Origin: Natronolimnohabitans sp. A-GB9
GTDB lineage: Archaea > Halobacteriota > Halobacteria > Halobacteriales > Natrialbaceae
NCBI RefSeq assembly: GCF_030848565.1
Contig: NZ_JAVDDV010000005.1
Location: 124,001 to 188,000, forward strand
Reading direction: 5' to 3'
Length of the DNA stretch: 64,000 nucleotides
In this document: piece after piece, positions 16,843 to 25,007 of the stretch
How the letters are laid out: each line of letters opens with the position of its first letter
How positions within the stretch are numbered: position 1 is the stretch's first letter
Position numbers and translations under genes: made by a program
The notes under the pieces: model-generated
Database searches by the model: none
Told to the model about the DNA's origin: nothing
The model's input: only the letters and a program-made list of their open reading frames with translations

Positions 16843-17730
16843 ATGAAGCACGTCTCATTACAGGTACAGGGTAATGGTGCTCCGTTCACATCGATCGCTG
16901 ACGCAATGGCCGACGGACCTCGGACCCGCCGATCGCTTCTCCTGTCGGCCGGCGCTGCCGGAAGCGTCTCGATCGTCGGTCACGTTCGAGCGAGCGCCGA
17001 GGACAGCGACGGCGACGGAATCCCCGACCGAACGAAACGATCGGCCGCGTTTCACCGCCGACTCGAGTCGATCTTCGGCGCCGAGCAGTTTTCGGGACTC
17101 GAGGTCGGCCGTCGCGACCTCCTCCTCGACGTCAGATACGTCGGCGAAACGCAACTCGTTCCGAGCACGAAGCGGACGATCGTCGAACAGTGTCGGGCAC
17201 GTGGGATCCACGCACAGTGGCTTGACTATCCCCGGCGGTACGACCTCGAGGAAGTCACGGAGCGGTATGGGACGGCGGTCAAAGACCTGCTGTGGGGACG
17301 GCGGAGTTTCTACGCCGGGGAGATCGAATCGGATCTCAAGAACGTCGCGCTACAACTGGTGGTCGTCCCGGGGGTTTCAAAGCCAGGTGTCGAGGGCCGT
17401 ATCTACAGTCACTGGATGGACACAACCGGTAGCGGCATCGACGGCTACGTCAACGGCTTCAGCGTCGGCAACCGTGCGGTCGTTGCGGAACGGGACGATC
17501 CCCTCGAGGAAGCGCGACTCGTCTTCCACGAGATCGCACACCTCGCTCTCTGTCACGATGACGACCCCGAGAACACGGGTGTGATGGGGACGGGTGACGA
17601 CGTCGATCTGACGGACGAGGAGTGGGAGCGGTTCCGTGACGGACTCTCGAACGTCAGAGACCGGACCGGCTACGACGTCCTCTTCCGACCGTGTCTTTGG
17701 CACGAGAACCTCTCGGCCGTGTTGGAGTAG
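16843..17730 (+). CDS. Tat-exported zinc metalloprotease-like protein
   Basis: A 295-residue putative extracellular zincin. A twin-arginine signal (T-R-R-S-L-L-L-S-A-G, residues 28-37) is followed by a calcium-binding type D-S-D-G-D-G-I-P-D (54-62). The zinc motif HEIAH (229-233) continues L-A-L-C-H-D-D-D, giving a third His at 238 and Asp at 239, with a later T-G-V-M turn. The third ligand is one position closer than the H-x2-G-x2-H/D spacing of classical metzincins, so the exact clan is uncertain. A second start at 16906 would place the Arg pair eight residues in, a more usual Tat spacing. It converges with the small zinc-ribbon gene. Confidence 0.75.
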   Translation: MKHVSLQVQGNGAPFTSIADAMADGPRTRRSLLLSAGAAGSVSIVGHVRASAEDSDGDGIPDRTKRSAAFHRRLESIFGAEQFSGLEVGRRDLLLDVRYVGETQLVPSTKRTIVEQCRARGIHAQWLDYPRRYDLEEVTERYGTAVKDLLWGRRSFYAGEIESDLKNVALQLVVVPGVSKPGVEGRIYSHWMDTTGSGIDGYVNGFSVGNRAVVAERDDPLEEARLVFHEIAHLALCHDDDPENTGVMGTGDDVDLTDEEWERFRDGLSNVRDRTGYDVLFRPCLWHENLSAVLE

Positions 17731-17799
17731 CCCACCGGCAAACGGCGGTTCGGTGAACGGGAGCCGGTCTCGAGACCCGATTCGAGCACTATCCGCGAG

Positions 17800-17946
17800 C
17801 TACCACTCGTAGTGGGCGATCTCGGTCGATCCACACTGGCGACACTCCTCAGTGTCCGCCGAGAGCGTCGTCCCGCAACTGCGACACTCGTAGAGCGTGA
17901 CGTCGCTATCGTCGACCAGTTCGGTGAGCGGCTCGAGGAGGTTCAT
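17800..17946 (-). CDS. Small zinc-ribbon protein
   Basis: A 48-residue protein with one zinc ribbon: C-R-S-C-G and C-R-Q-C-G knuckles separated by about 14 residues, then a short T-E-I-A-H-Y-E-W tail. The first 17 residues form an acidic amphipathic helix (MNLLEPLTELVDDSDV). Very small zinc-ribbon proteins of this sort are common in haloarchaea and mostly uncharacterised; nucleic-acid or protein binding is likely. It is convergent with the metalloprotease gene and is encoded 67 bases downstream of the acidic repeat-protein gene on the same strand. Confidence 0.75.
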   Translation of the reverse strand: MNLLEPLTELVDDSDVTLYECRSCGTTLSADTEECRQCGSTEIAHYEW

Positions 17947-18013
17947 TCGTGATCGAGTATCGATCGTCGTGATGATCGTGGGTCGTTCCGATCGGCGTCG
18001 GTTCTCGTCCCGG

Positions 18014-18973
18014 TCATTGGTCCGGTGCTCCACCATTGGATTCGGGCGCTGGATCGGGTTCCGGTGCCGAATCGGGGCCGGATTCCGGTCCGGGTCCAGG
18101 ATCAGAGTCGGGCTCCGGTGCCGGGCCGGGGCCGGACTCCGGTCCAGGTTCAGCTTCTGAGCCAGACTCCGGTGCCGGTTCGGGTCCGGGTTCCGGACTA
18201 CCCTCGTCTTCGAATCCACCGTCTGCATCGAAATCTCCGTCGGAGCCATCGTCCCCTGTCTCCGGGCGATCATCGGGGCCGTCGTCTTCCGCCGTCTCGA
18301 GTCCGTCATCGTCCGCTATCTCGGCGTCGTCTTCGGAGTCGGGGTCGTCCACGTCCGTCTCCGGATCTTCCTCGAGGTCGTCCGATTCGTCGGATGCGTC
18401 TGCGTCCTCGTCCACCGGGTCGGTGTCGGGATCGACGTCGTTCTCGTCGAGGTCGTCTGCTTCTGGCGCCTCATCGGGGTCGGCTTCCTCGAGGTCGTCG
18501 AGGTCCTCCGGCCGGTCGTCGGGCTCGTCCACCTCCTCGGGTTCTTCAGCAGCCCTTGTGACGGACATCAACGCCTGTTGTTCCAGCTCGTCTTCATCGT
18601 CGGTGCCGGCCTCGGCTGCGTAGCGCAGCGTCTCCGATCCTGCGTGTTCGACGATCGCCTGGAGCTGGTCGATCTCGACCGTCTGTTCCTGGACCAGTCG
18701 GTCGACCGACCGACACGCGCCTTTGGCCGCTCGCTGGACCTGGCGAACGGTCACTCGTTGTTCCTGTCTGACCACGCCACTCGAGGCACCGAACGCGACG
18801 TACTGGGCCTGTCGGACCTCGACCTCCTGGATCTGGACGGCGCCTCGCGCAGCCCCGAGGGCGGCGTGTTGTACCTGGCTGACGGAAACCGATTGTCGCT
18901 GGACGATACCGCTTGCCGCTCCCTGTGCCGCACCCGAAACTGCATACTGGACCTTTACAGCCGTCCAGGTCAA
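18014..18973 (-). CDS. Acidic protein with amphipathic repeats and Pro-Glu tail
   Basis: About 319 residues from an uncertain start. The N-terminal 130 residues hold four or five imperfect repeats of about 24 residues on the pattern V-x-V-x-Q-x-Q-x-A-A-x-G-A-x-x-G (for example VSVSQVQHAALGAARGAVQ). The rest is disordered: an Asp/Glu-rich block, then a Pro-Glu-Gly-Ser tail of alternating EPGPES-type units. No ATG fits; the TTG at 18973 begins LTWTAVKVQYAV. No domain is recognised. The repeat phase suggests an amphipathic surface that could coat a membrane or assemble into fibres, but this is inference. Confidence 0.6.
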   Translation of the reverse strand: MTWTAVKVQYAVSGAAQGAASGIVQRQSVSVSQVQHAALGAARGAVQIQEVEVRQAQYVAFGASSGVVRQEQRVTVRQVQRAAKGACRSVDRLVQEQTVEIDQLQAIVEHAGSETLRYAAEAGTDDEDELEQQALMSVTRAAEEPEEVDEPDDRPEDLDDLEEADPDEAPEADDLDENDVDPDTDPVDEDADASDESDDLEEDPETDVDDPDSEDDAEIADDDGLETAEDDGPDDRPETGDDGSDGDFDADGGFEDEGSPEPGPEPAPESGSEAEPGPESGPGPAPEPDSDPGPGPESGPDSAPEPDPAPESNGGAPDQ

Positions 18974-19199
18974 TCTGATTAACGCTATCCGAACGAAGCA
19001 CAGCGGAAGAAACGTTCTGACGGGCGAGCGGCGAAATCGTCCGGCGACGACGAACGTGTCGGCGCGCCGTGATGCGGAGCGGTTCCACACGCGCCTGGGA
19101 ACTCGGGACAGCAGTCCGTACCAGTCGACGCCCGCCCGATCGAGTATCGAGGGCGGTAATCGTGCAACGTTAACTGAACGGAGCGCCAGTAGACGAGAC

Positions 19200-19718
19200 A
19201 TGCGAGACGCTCCCACCACCGACGAGACGCTATCGGGGCATCCAGCGACGGAGATCGAAACCGTCGTGGTCGATCCGAACGACGTCGTCGAGGCGTTCAA
19301 ACGAAACCACGAGGAAGGGAATCCGTTGTGCACCCACGTCCTTCGTCTCGTGCCCCCCTTCGAAGAGGAAGTCCGTGCCGAGCCATACGTCCAGGAAGGA
19401 CCGAAACGGTACCCGCCGGACCAGGAGCCCGAACCGCTACACCTCGAGCCGGCTACGTTCGTCCGCAACGACGACGGTGTCCACCCGAACGAAACGCATC
19501 TCACGGTCCCGACACGAGAGGAAGCACGGGCGGCGGTCCGGGAAGATCACGGCGACGACGTCGACGAGGACGTCGTCGACGAATACCACGAGACCGCCCT
19601 CGAAGAGTGGGAGCGACGTGTTCGAGAGTCGGTTATCGACCGCATTCGGATCTACTTCGAGCACCAAAACGCCGACGAAATCTGGACCGACGCCAGATAC
19701 GAATCCCGCGACGACTGA
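19200..19718 (+). CDS. Conserved haloarchaeal hypothetical protein
   Basis: A 172-residue soluble acidic protein without transmembrane segments. Middle features are T-H-V-L-R-L-V-P-P-F-E-E-E-V, a proline-rich Y-P-P-D-Q-E-P-E-P-L-H-L stretch, and a C-terminal helix E-W-E-R-R-V-R-E-S-V-I-D-R-I-R-I-Y-F. I do not recognise a domain. The ATG at 19200 is the first in-frame start after the divergent gene's 5' end, and codon use downstream looks genuine. The TGA stop is the first three bases of a family B repeat, and the acidic repeat-protein gene diverges from it about 230 bases upstream. Confidence 0.75.
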   Translation: MRDAPTTDETLSGHPATEIETVVVDPNDVVEAFKRNHEEGNPLCTHVLRLVPPFEEEVRAEPYVQEGPKRYPPDQEPEPLHLEPATFVRNDDGVHPNETHLTVPTREEARAAVREDHGDDVDEDVVDEYHETALEEWERRVRESVIDRIRIYFEHQNADEIWTDARYESRDD

Positions 19719-19849
19719 TACGGTCTCTTGTCGTCACAGCTGTCAGTCCGACGGAATCGACCCGGCAGCCGTCGTCGACGTCGACGACGCGGTCCCCGAC
19801 CGACTCGAGCGGCGGTTACGCCGGTACATCGGTACAGCAATCCGTATCA
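19716..19849. repeat. Family B repeat with enlarged interior
   Basis: Left arm TGATACGGTCTCTTGT and right arm ACAGCAATCCGTATCA flank the inner GCGGCGGTTACGCCGG piece of subfamily B2. About 60 bases of extra sequence with GTCGTCGACGTCGACGACG lie inside the left half. It supplies the stop codon of the gene before it. Confidence 0.7.
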
Positions 19850-20031
19850 CTCGAGGAGTGGCACCTCGAGATGGACAAAGAAGAAGACTGGATACGAGCG
19901 AACTGAGCGCGGATCGAACCGGCGCTGGCGCTCTCGAGGCCGAGTGGCCACACTCGGTCGCCGCCGTTCGACAGCACCGATGATACTTCGTTCGATCGGT
20001 CGGGCGATACGGACGCTCCGTATGGGAAAAC

Positions 20032-20040
20032 ATATACTAA
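20032..20040 (+). promoter_or_regulatory. TATA box for the second HTTM gene
   Basis: ATATACTAA, about 26 bases before the ATG at 20062, the spacing of a leaderless or nearly leaderless start. Confidence 0.5.
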
Positions 20041-20061
20041 CGCTGTAAGGACCTCCAAAGG

Positions 20062-21639
20062 ATGGGGTCTGCCTCGAGTGTCGATCGACGAGATGTGGGA
20101 CGCTGCCGATCGTATCTTCGGGAGTGTCTGCGGATCGATACGCGGGCGCTGGCCGTCTTTCGGATCGTCGCCGCAGTGCTCATCCTCGCGGATCTGTTCC
20201 TCCGAGCGCGGAACTTCTCGTACTTCTACACCGACCAGGGGGTCGTCCCGCGATCACTCGCGATGGACGCTCTTCCCGTCGAGGCGTCGGTGTACTTTCT
20301 CACGGGAAGTCCCGTCGGCACTGCGGCGCTGTTCGTTCTCCATGGATTGATCGCCGTTCAGTTGCTGATCGGCTATCGGACCCGCATCGCGACCGCCCTC
20401 TCGCTGGTGTTCGTCCTTTCGCTCGATCTGCGAAACCCACTCGTGTTGAGCTACGCCGACACGCTGTTCGCGTGGCTCCTGTTCTGGGCGATCTTCCTCC
20501 CGCTTGGCGAGCGCTGGTCGGTCGATGCCGTCCACGTCGACCGCGAGCCTCGACAAAGCGTCGCCGGCGTTGCTTCGGCGCTGATCCTCGGCCAGATGGT
20601 CACGATGTACGTCGTCAACGGCTACCACAAGTCCGAATCGGAGCTGTGGACGAGCGGCGAGGCGGCCGCGCTGGTGCTCGGACTCGACGACATGACCTTC
20701 CTGCTCGCCGACGTCGTCAGGTCGGCGCCGACGCTGCTCGAGGTCGGCGGGTTGGCGTGGTACTACATGCTCGCGTTCGCGTGGGTTCTCCTGCTGGTGC
20801 GTGGGCGGCTGCGAACGGCGCTCGTGGCACCGTTTCTTTTCGCTCACCTCTCCTTTGCCGTCACCGTCCGCATCGGCGCGTTCGCGTTCGTCGCCATCGC
20901 CGGTCTGCTCTTGTTTCTCCAGGCGCCGTTCTGGGACGGCCTCCGGGGCCTGCTAAAACGGCTCGGAGTTCCGGTCGCTGGGGTGGCGACGCGACTCTCG
21001 CGACTCCAGGCGGTCGCAACCTACTTTCCGCAGCGCCAACCCGTAGAGGGAATCGTCGGTCGACTCTCAGGAAACCCACGTCGGACCGCGCTGGCGGCCG
21101 GCCTCGCGCTCTTTACCGTGTTCGCCCTCGTCGCGGTGCTTTCGGCCGGCGGGCTCGTCGCCGACGACGTCGATCCGGCGGCGACGGCCCAGCAGGGCGC
21201 TGTCGGCTTCGTCGACCACCAGACCGAATGGAGTATCTTCGCGCCGACGCCCCGGACGACGGATCGCTACTACGTCTTCCCGGCACGAACCGAAAGCGGC
21301 GAGCGAATCGACGTCTACAACGAGCGGCCGCTCACGTACGACAGACCAGCAGCCGAACTCCAGACCCAGTACGAGACGTATCGGGAGCGGTTCTACATGA
21401 ACAGCGTCCGCACAGGGGACCCACCGGCCACGCCGGAGCGTCTGGCCGAACACGTCTGTGCCGAGTGGAATACCGACCGCGACGACGAACTCACCCACGT
21501 CAACATGTACGTCGTCGAGGAGGACGTCACACGGGAGACGATCGACGACCCGGCTGATCGCGACAGGGACGCGTTCCGAATCCACCGACACGGCTGTGGC
21601 GATCGTGAGCCGACCGATATCGAGCCGCCAACGCGCTGA
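20062..21639 (+). CDS. HTTM-domain membrane protein, paralogue 2
   Basis: A 525-residue paralogue of 11772-13361. It has the same order of parts: R-I-D-T-R-A-L-A-V-F-R-I opening, F-Y-T-D-Q-G-V-V-P loop, L-P-L-G-E-R-W-S-V-D-A, N-G-Y-H-K-S, then a soluble C-terminal domain with R-Y-Y-V-F-P and the R-E-R-F-Y-M-N-S-V-R segment. The hydrophobic core and the C-terminal domain are both conserved between the copies; the linker near residues 290-360 is not. The duplicated pair is separated by about 6.7 kb and faces opposite ways. The TGA stop merges into a family B-like repeat that also touches the stop of the convergent regulator gene. Confidence 0.88.
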   Translation: MGSASSVDRRDVGRCRSYLRECLRIDTRALAVFRIVAAVLILADLFLRARNFSYFYTDQGVVPRSLAMDALPVEASVYFLTGSPVGTAALFVLHGLIAVQLLIGYRTRIATALSLVFVLSLDLRNPLVLSYADTLFAWLLFWAIFLPLGERWSVDAVHVDREPRQSVAGVASALILGQMVTMYVVNGYHKSESELWTSGEAAALVLGLDDMTFLLADVVRSAPTLLEVGGLAWYYMLAFAWVLLLVRGRLRTALVAPFLFAHLSFAVTVRIGAFAFVAIAGLLLFLQAPFWDGLRGLLKRLGVPVAGVATRLSRLQAVATYFPQRQPVEGIVGRLSGNPRRTALAAGLALFTVFALVAVLSAGGLVADDVDPAATAQQGAVGFVDHQTEWSIFAPTPRTTDRYYVFPARTESGERIDVYNERPLTYDRPAAELQTQYETYRERFYMNSVRTGDPPATPERLAEHVCAEWNTDRDDELTHVNMYVVEEDVTRETIDDPADRDRDAFRIHRHGCGDREPTDIEPPTR

Positions 21640-21673
21640 TACGGATTGCTACCGTGCAGTCGATCAGCAGTCA
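21637..21673. repeat. Short B-like palindrome between convergent stops
   Basis: TGATACGGATTGCTACCGTG and the following GATCAGCAGTCA occupy the entire gap between the HTTM and regulator genes and contribute both stop codons. Confidence 0.6.
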
Positions 21674-22468
21674 CTCGAGAGAGAACCCCGCCGCCTCGAG
21701 GGTAGCGGCGTTCGACCAGTAGTCGTCGATCGTCTCGCGGGCCCACGAACGAACGGCTGCATCGTCGGTGTCGATCGAGGCACGCAGGACACCCTGTTCG
21801 TCGCGGACGAGCAGGTAGACGACGTCGTCGATGAGCATGACTGCGAGGGGAACCGCACCGTCGCGGACCCTGATCGCCGCCTCGTCGGTCGACAGCAGGG
21901 CCTCGAGTCGGTCCCGAAGCTCCGGGTCGTCGATCAGTGCTTCGATCGCGGGTCGTGAGAAGACGCCCCGAAACGTCTGCTCGCCGGCTGTCGTACGCTC
22001 CTGAACGATCGACACCGTCTGTTCGTTGAAGGCATGCGAGACCGTCCGAACGTCGTCGGCGTTGGAGAGTAACTCGAGCAGCCGGGATAGTGGCGCGTTC
22101 GGTCGAGTCTGGCTCGGCGTCGTGATCGTCGCGTCGGCCAGCCGCCGGAGATCGAAGCTCAGTTCTGTCGTCGGGAGGTAGTCGACGACCTCCCGGAGCC
22201 GACGCTCGGTCTCGACGATGTCTTTGAGATCCGTAAAGCCCGACGCGACGAGTTGCCCCGTCGCGGTCGCGACGTACTGACTGCCGTCACGGCGGATCCA
22301 CGAACGCTCCTGAAAATCGCTGAGAATCCGTCCCAGGGTCGCCTGCGAGGCGCCCGTCGCGGCCGCGAGCTCGGTCCGGGTGTGTCCGTCTTCGGCGAGC
22401 AACTCGAGTACCTCGACGCGGTTGGCCGAGAGCGCGAGGAACTCGATCTCCTCGAGTGCCGATTCCAT
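21671..22468 (-). CDS. Winged-helix regulator with FilR1-type sensor domain
   Basis: A 265-residue cytosolic transcription factor. Residues 1-80 form a winged helix (F-L-A-L-S-A-N-R-V-E-V-L-E-L-L, then T-R-T-E-L-A-A-A-T-G-A-S-Q-A-T-L-G-R-I-L recognition helix). Residues about 110-260 fit the DUF1724/FilR1-like output domain common in archaeal regulators (E-Q-T-V-S-I-V-Q-E-R, D-D-V-V-Y-L-L-V-R, E-T-I-D-D-Y-W). It is transcribed away from the EamA transporter gene with a shared 186-263-base promoter region, so that transporter is its likely target. The ligand is unknown. Confidence 0.82.
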   Translation of the reverse strand: MESALEEIEFLALSANRVEVLELLAEDGHTRTELAAATGASQATLGRILSDFQERSWIRRDGSQYVATATGQLVASGFTDLKDIVETERRLREVVDYLPTTELSFDLRRLADATITTPSQTRPNAPLSRLLELLSNADDVRTVSHAFNEQTVSIVQERTTAGEQTFRGVFSRPAIEALIDDPELRDRLEALLSTDEAAIRVRDGAVPLAVMLIDDVVYLLVRDEQGVLRASIDTDDAAVRSWARETIDDYWSNAATLEAAGFSLE

Positions 22469-22654
22469 ACCGGAGATTTCGGCCCTCGTCTCATAGTGTT
22501 TTCGTACCGTGAAATGCTTTCATGGGTCGACGGTCGCCGCCGACGGTTCAGGTGTTTCCCGACGTGCCGTCTCGAACCCGGCTTCATCGAGTTTCTTGCT
22601 ATGAAATATTTTCTGAATTGAACTAAGGCCGTAGAGTCCCTACGTCGAACTAAG

Positions 22655-22732
22655 ATGACGTCTACTCCCTCCACGCCGGTCGCGTTCCGATCGGCGCCGC
22701 CGTTCGTACGCTCGGACGAGGTGAGACCCTGA
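22655..22732 (+). CDS. Possible 25-residue leader peptide overlapping the transporter start
   Basis: An ATG at 22655 opens a short frame (MTSTPSTPVAFRSAPP...) whose TGA, 22730-22732, overlaps the A of the transporter's ATG. The stop-start arrangement would allow translational coupling. It has no similarity I recognise, and chance is possible for 25 codons. Confidence 0.3.
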   Translation: MTSTPSTPVAFRSAPPFVRSDEVRP

Positions 22733-23718
22733 TGGACCGTCGCACGATCGCCTTCTTCGTCCTCTCGAGTCTCTTCTTTGGAGGGACGTTCGTCGCCGCG
22801 AAGGCCGGACTCGAGTACTTCCCGCCGCTGTTGTTCGTCGCGCTCCGGTTCGACGTCGCGGCGCTGATTATGCTCGGCTACCTCGCGGTCACCGCCTCTC
22901 GCGAGGAGGTCCGTCCACGGACGCGGGCCGACGTCGTCGGGATCCTCGCGACCGGCGGGCTCGCGATCGGGTTGGCGAACGCGCTCATCTTCGTCGGCCA
23001 GCAGTACGCCACCAGCGCCGTCGGTGCGATCGTCTTCAGTCTCAATCCGATCCTGACGCCCGTGTTCGCCGCGATACTGCTCTCGAACGAACGTCTCTCG
23101 AGTCGCGGCGCCGTCGGGATGGTCCTCGGACTCGTCGGCGTCGCGCTCGTGGTCAGTCCCGACCCCGCGATGCTGGTCGGCGGCGACGCTCTCGGCCGCG
23201 CGATCCTCTTTGCTGGCGCCGTAAGCGCCGCGCTCGGGGCCGTCCTCATCCGCCGTGTGAACGCCCGGGCGACGCTCTCGAGTACGGTCCGTGTCGCGTG
23301 GGGACTCCCCATCGCAGCGGCGCTCAGCCACGGGCTGTCCTGGTCGGCCGGCGAGTCGGCGAGCACGATCGCGTGGACCCCGGAGGCACTGCTCGCGCTG
23401 GCGTACGTCAGCGTCGTCGCCGGCGTCCTCGCGTACATCGCCTACTTCGGCCTGCTCGAGTCGACGGGTGCGATCCAGGCGAACCTGATCTTCTATGTCG
23501 TGCCGGTCGTCTCGACGCTTGGCGGTGCAGTCCTGCTGGGCGAGTCGATCGCGCCGCTTGCGGTCGTCGGCTTCCTGACGATCTTTGCCGGCTTCGCCGT
23601 GCTCGGCAGCGAGTCGATCGCGCTCTCGAAGCTGCTCCCCGAGTGGCCGACTGACACGTCGAACCGTGACGACGGAACGGCGGTCACCGAAGAACCACGT
23701 GGCTACCGCTCCGACTGA
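22732..23718 (+). CDS. EamA-family drug/metabolite transporter
   Basis: A 328-residue polytopic membrane protein with ten predicted helices in two five-helix EamA repeats. Visible marks are F-F-G-G-T-F-V-A-A-K in helix 1 and A-I-V-F-S-L-N-P-I-L-T-P-V-F in the first repeat, echoed by N-L-I-F-Y-V-V-P-V-V-S-T-L-G-G in the second. The family exports amino acids, nucleotides or other metabolites; the substrate cannot be predicted. It is divergent from the FilR1-type regulator and overlaps a possible leader peptide. The acidic C-terminal tail of about 25 residues is probably cytoplasmic. Confidence 0.92.
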   Translation: MDRRTIAFFVLSSLFFGGTFVAAKAGLEYFPPLLFVALRFDVAALIMLGYLAVTASREEVRPRTRADVVGILATGGLAIGLANALIFVGQQYATSAVGAIVFSLNPILTPVFAAILLSNERLSSRGAVGMVLGLVGVALVVSPDPAMLVGGDALGRAILFAGAVSAALGAVLIRRVNARATLSSTVRVAWGLPIAAALSHGLSWSAGESASTIAWTPEALLALAYVSVVAGVLAYIAYFGLLESTGAIQANLIFYVVPVVSTLGGAVLLGESIAPLAVVGFLTIFAGFAVLGSESIALSKLLPEWPTDTSNRDDGTAVTEEPRGYRSD

Positions 23719-23911
23719 GGACTTCTCCTCACCGTCCTGTTCACGGTCCTACGAACGGAACTACCGAGAGCACGTTCTCGAGCCCCCGTCTGCATGAGTG
23801 CGCCAGCAGATCGCTCAACCGGACACTCTCCCTACCACGGATAGCCGCCGACCGCGGCCGCGCCGGGTTCGATTGCCGTCAGGTCGGCACTCGCGTTTCG
23901 AGGACGATACC

Positions 23912-24925
23912 ATGTCACTCGCATCCTACGACCTCCACGAACGCCTCGATCGCCTCTCGTCTGCGGCCGCCGACCGCGACATCCTCGTTTCTCTGGCCGT
24001 GCCACCGGAACAGAGCATCGGCGAGGCCCGCCAGCCCGTCGAGACCGACTACGCGGAGGCGAGCCAGCCCGACGAACAGTCGTTTCCCGAACCGCTGACG
24101 GACGCCGTAGAGACCGTCCGCAGTGAGTTACACGAGTACGAGGAGATTCCCGACAACGGCCTGGCGATCTACGCCGGCGCACCCGACGGCGACCTCGTGA
24201 CGGCCGTCTTCGACGACCTTCCCGTCCCGATCGAGGAGTCGATCTACCGCCACGGAAACGAGTTCGACCTCGAGCCCCTCGAGGACGTCACCGAACCCGA
24301 ATCGACACACGGCCTGCTGGTCGTCGAACGCGGCGGTGCCGCGCTGGGCGTCCTCGACGACGAGGGCGTCGAGCCGACCGACACGCTCGAGAGCGACGTC
24401 CCCGGGAAATCGAGCGCCGGCGGCCAGTCGGCCGAACGGAGCTTCCTCGGCGACGAACCCGTCGACAGCGTTCTCCTGGGCGGAACGACGGGAGCGGTCG
24501 AGACGTTTCGCGAGGAGGCCGACCTCGACCACCGACTCGAGGACCGCATCGTCGGTGAGTTCGCCGTCGAGTACGCTACCCAGCAGGGTCTCGAGCAACT
24601 CGCCGAGACGGGTCAGGAGGCGATCGAAGAGCGCGACCGCGAGCGGGTACGGGAGTCTCTCGAGGCGTTTTTCGACCGCGTCGGTGACGACGACGAGCCC
24701 GTCGTGTACGGCCGCGACGACGTCGACGACGCCCTCGAGTTCGACGCGGTCGAGACGCTGTTGCTCTCGACAGCCCTCGAAGGCGACACGCTCCAGAAGT
24801 TCGGTGAGCGGACCGAACGGCAGGGTGGTGAGACAGTCGTCGTTCCGGACGACTTCCCCGACGGAAGCTGGTTCGCGACGGCGTTCGATGGCATCGGAGC
24901 GCTGTTGCGGTTTCCGATCGACTGA
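23912..24925 (+). CDS. Vms1/aRF1-like protein with GGQ motif
   Basis: A 337-residue release-factor paralogue. The centre resembles domain 2 of aRF1: E-P-L-E-D-V, G-L-L-V-V-E-R, then VPGKSSAGGQSAER with the peptidyl-tRNA-hydrolysing GGQ at 170-172. The C-terminal 140 residues match domain 3 (A-V-E-T-L-L-L-S, a Q-G-G-E-T-V-V-V segment, F-D-G-I-G-A-L-L-R-F-P). The stop-codon-reading NIKS domain is missing, and the helix after GGQ is shortened. This fits the Vms1/Ankzf1 and baeRF group, which frees nascent chains from stalled ribosomes without reading a stop codon. The start MSLASYD at 23912 is preferred to a frame opening 114 bases upstream. Confidence 0.85.
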   Translation: MSLASYDLHERLDRLSSAAADRDILVSLAVPPEQSIGEARQPVETDYAEASQPDEQSFPEPLTDAVETVRSELHEYEEIPDNGLAIYAGAPDGDLVTAVFDDLPVPIEESIYRHGNEFDLEPLEDVTEPESTHGLLVVERGGAALGVLDDEGVEPTDTLESDVPGKSSAGGQSAERSFLGDEPVDSVLLGGTTGAVETFREEADLDHRLEDRIVGEFAVEYATQQGLEQLAETGQEAIEERDRERVRESLEAFFDRVGDDDEPVVYGRDDVDDALEFDAVETLLLSTALEGDTLQKFGERTERQGGETVVVPDDFPDGSWFATAFDGIGALLRFPID

Positions 24926-25007
24926 TCGCGTTTCGTACGTCCAGTCTTTCGAAGACGCGGCCAGTGCAGGCACAACACGTTTTCAGCCCGCACTGCGAGA
25001 TTTACGC

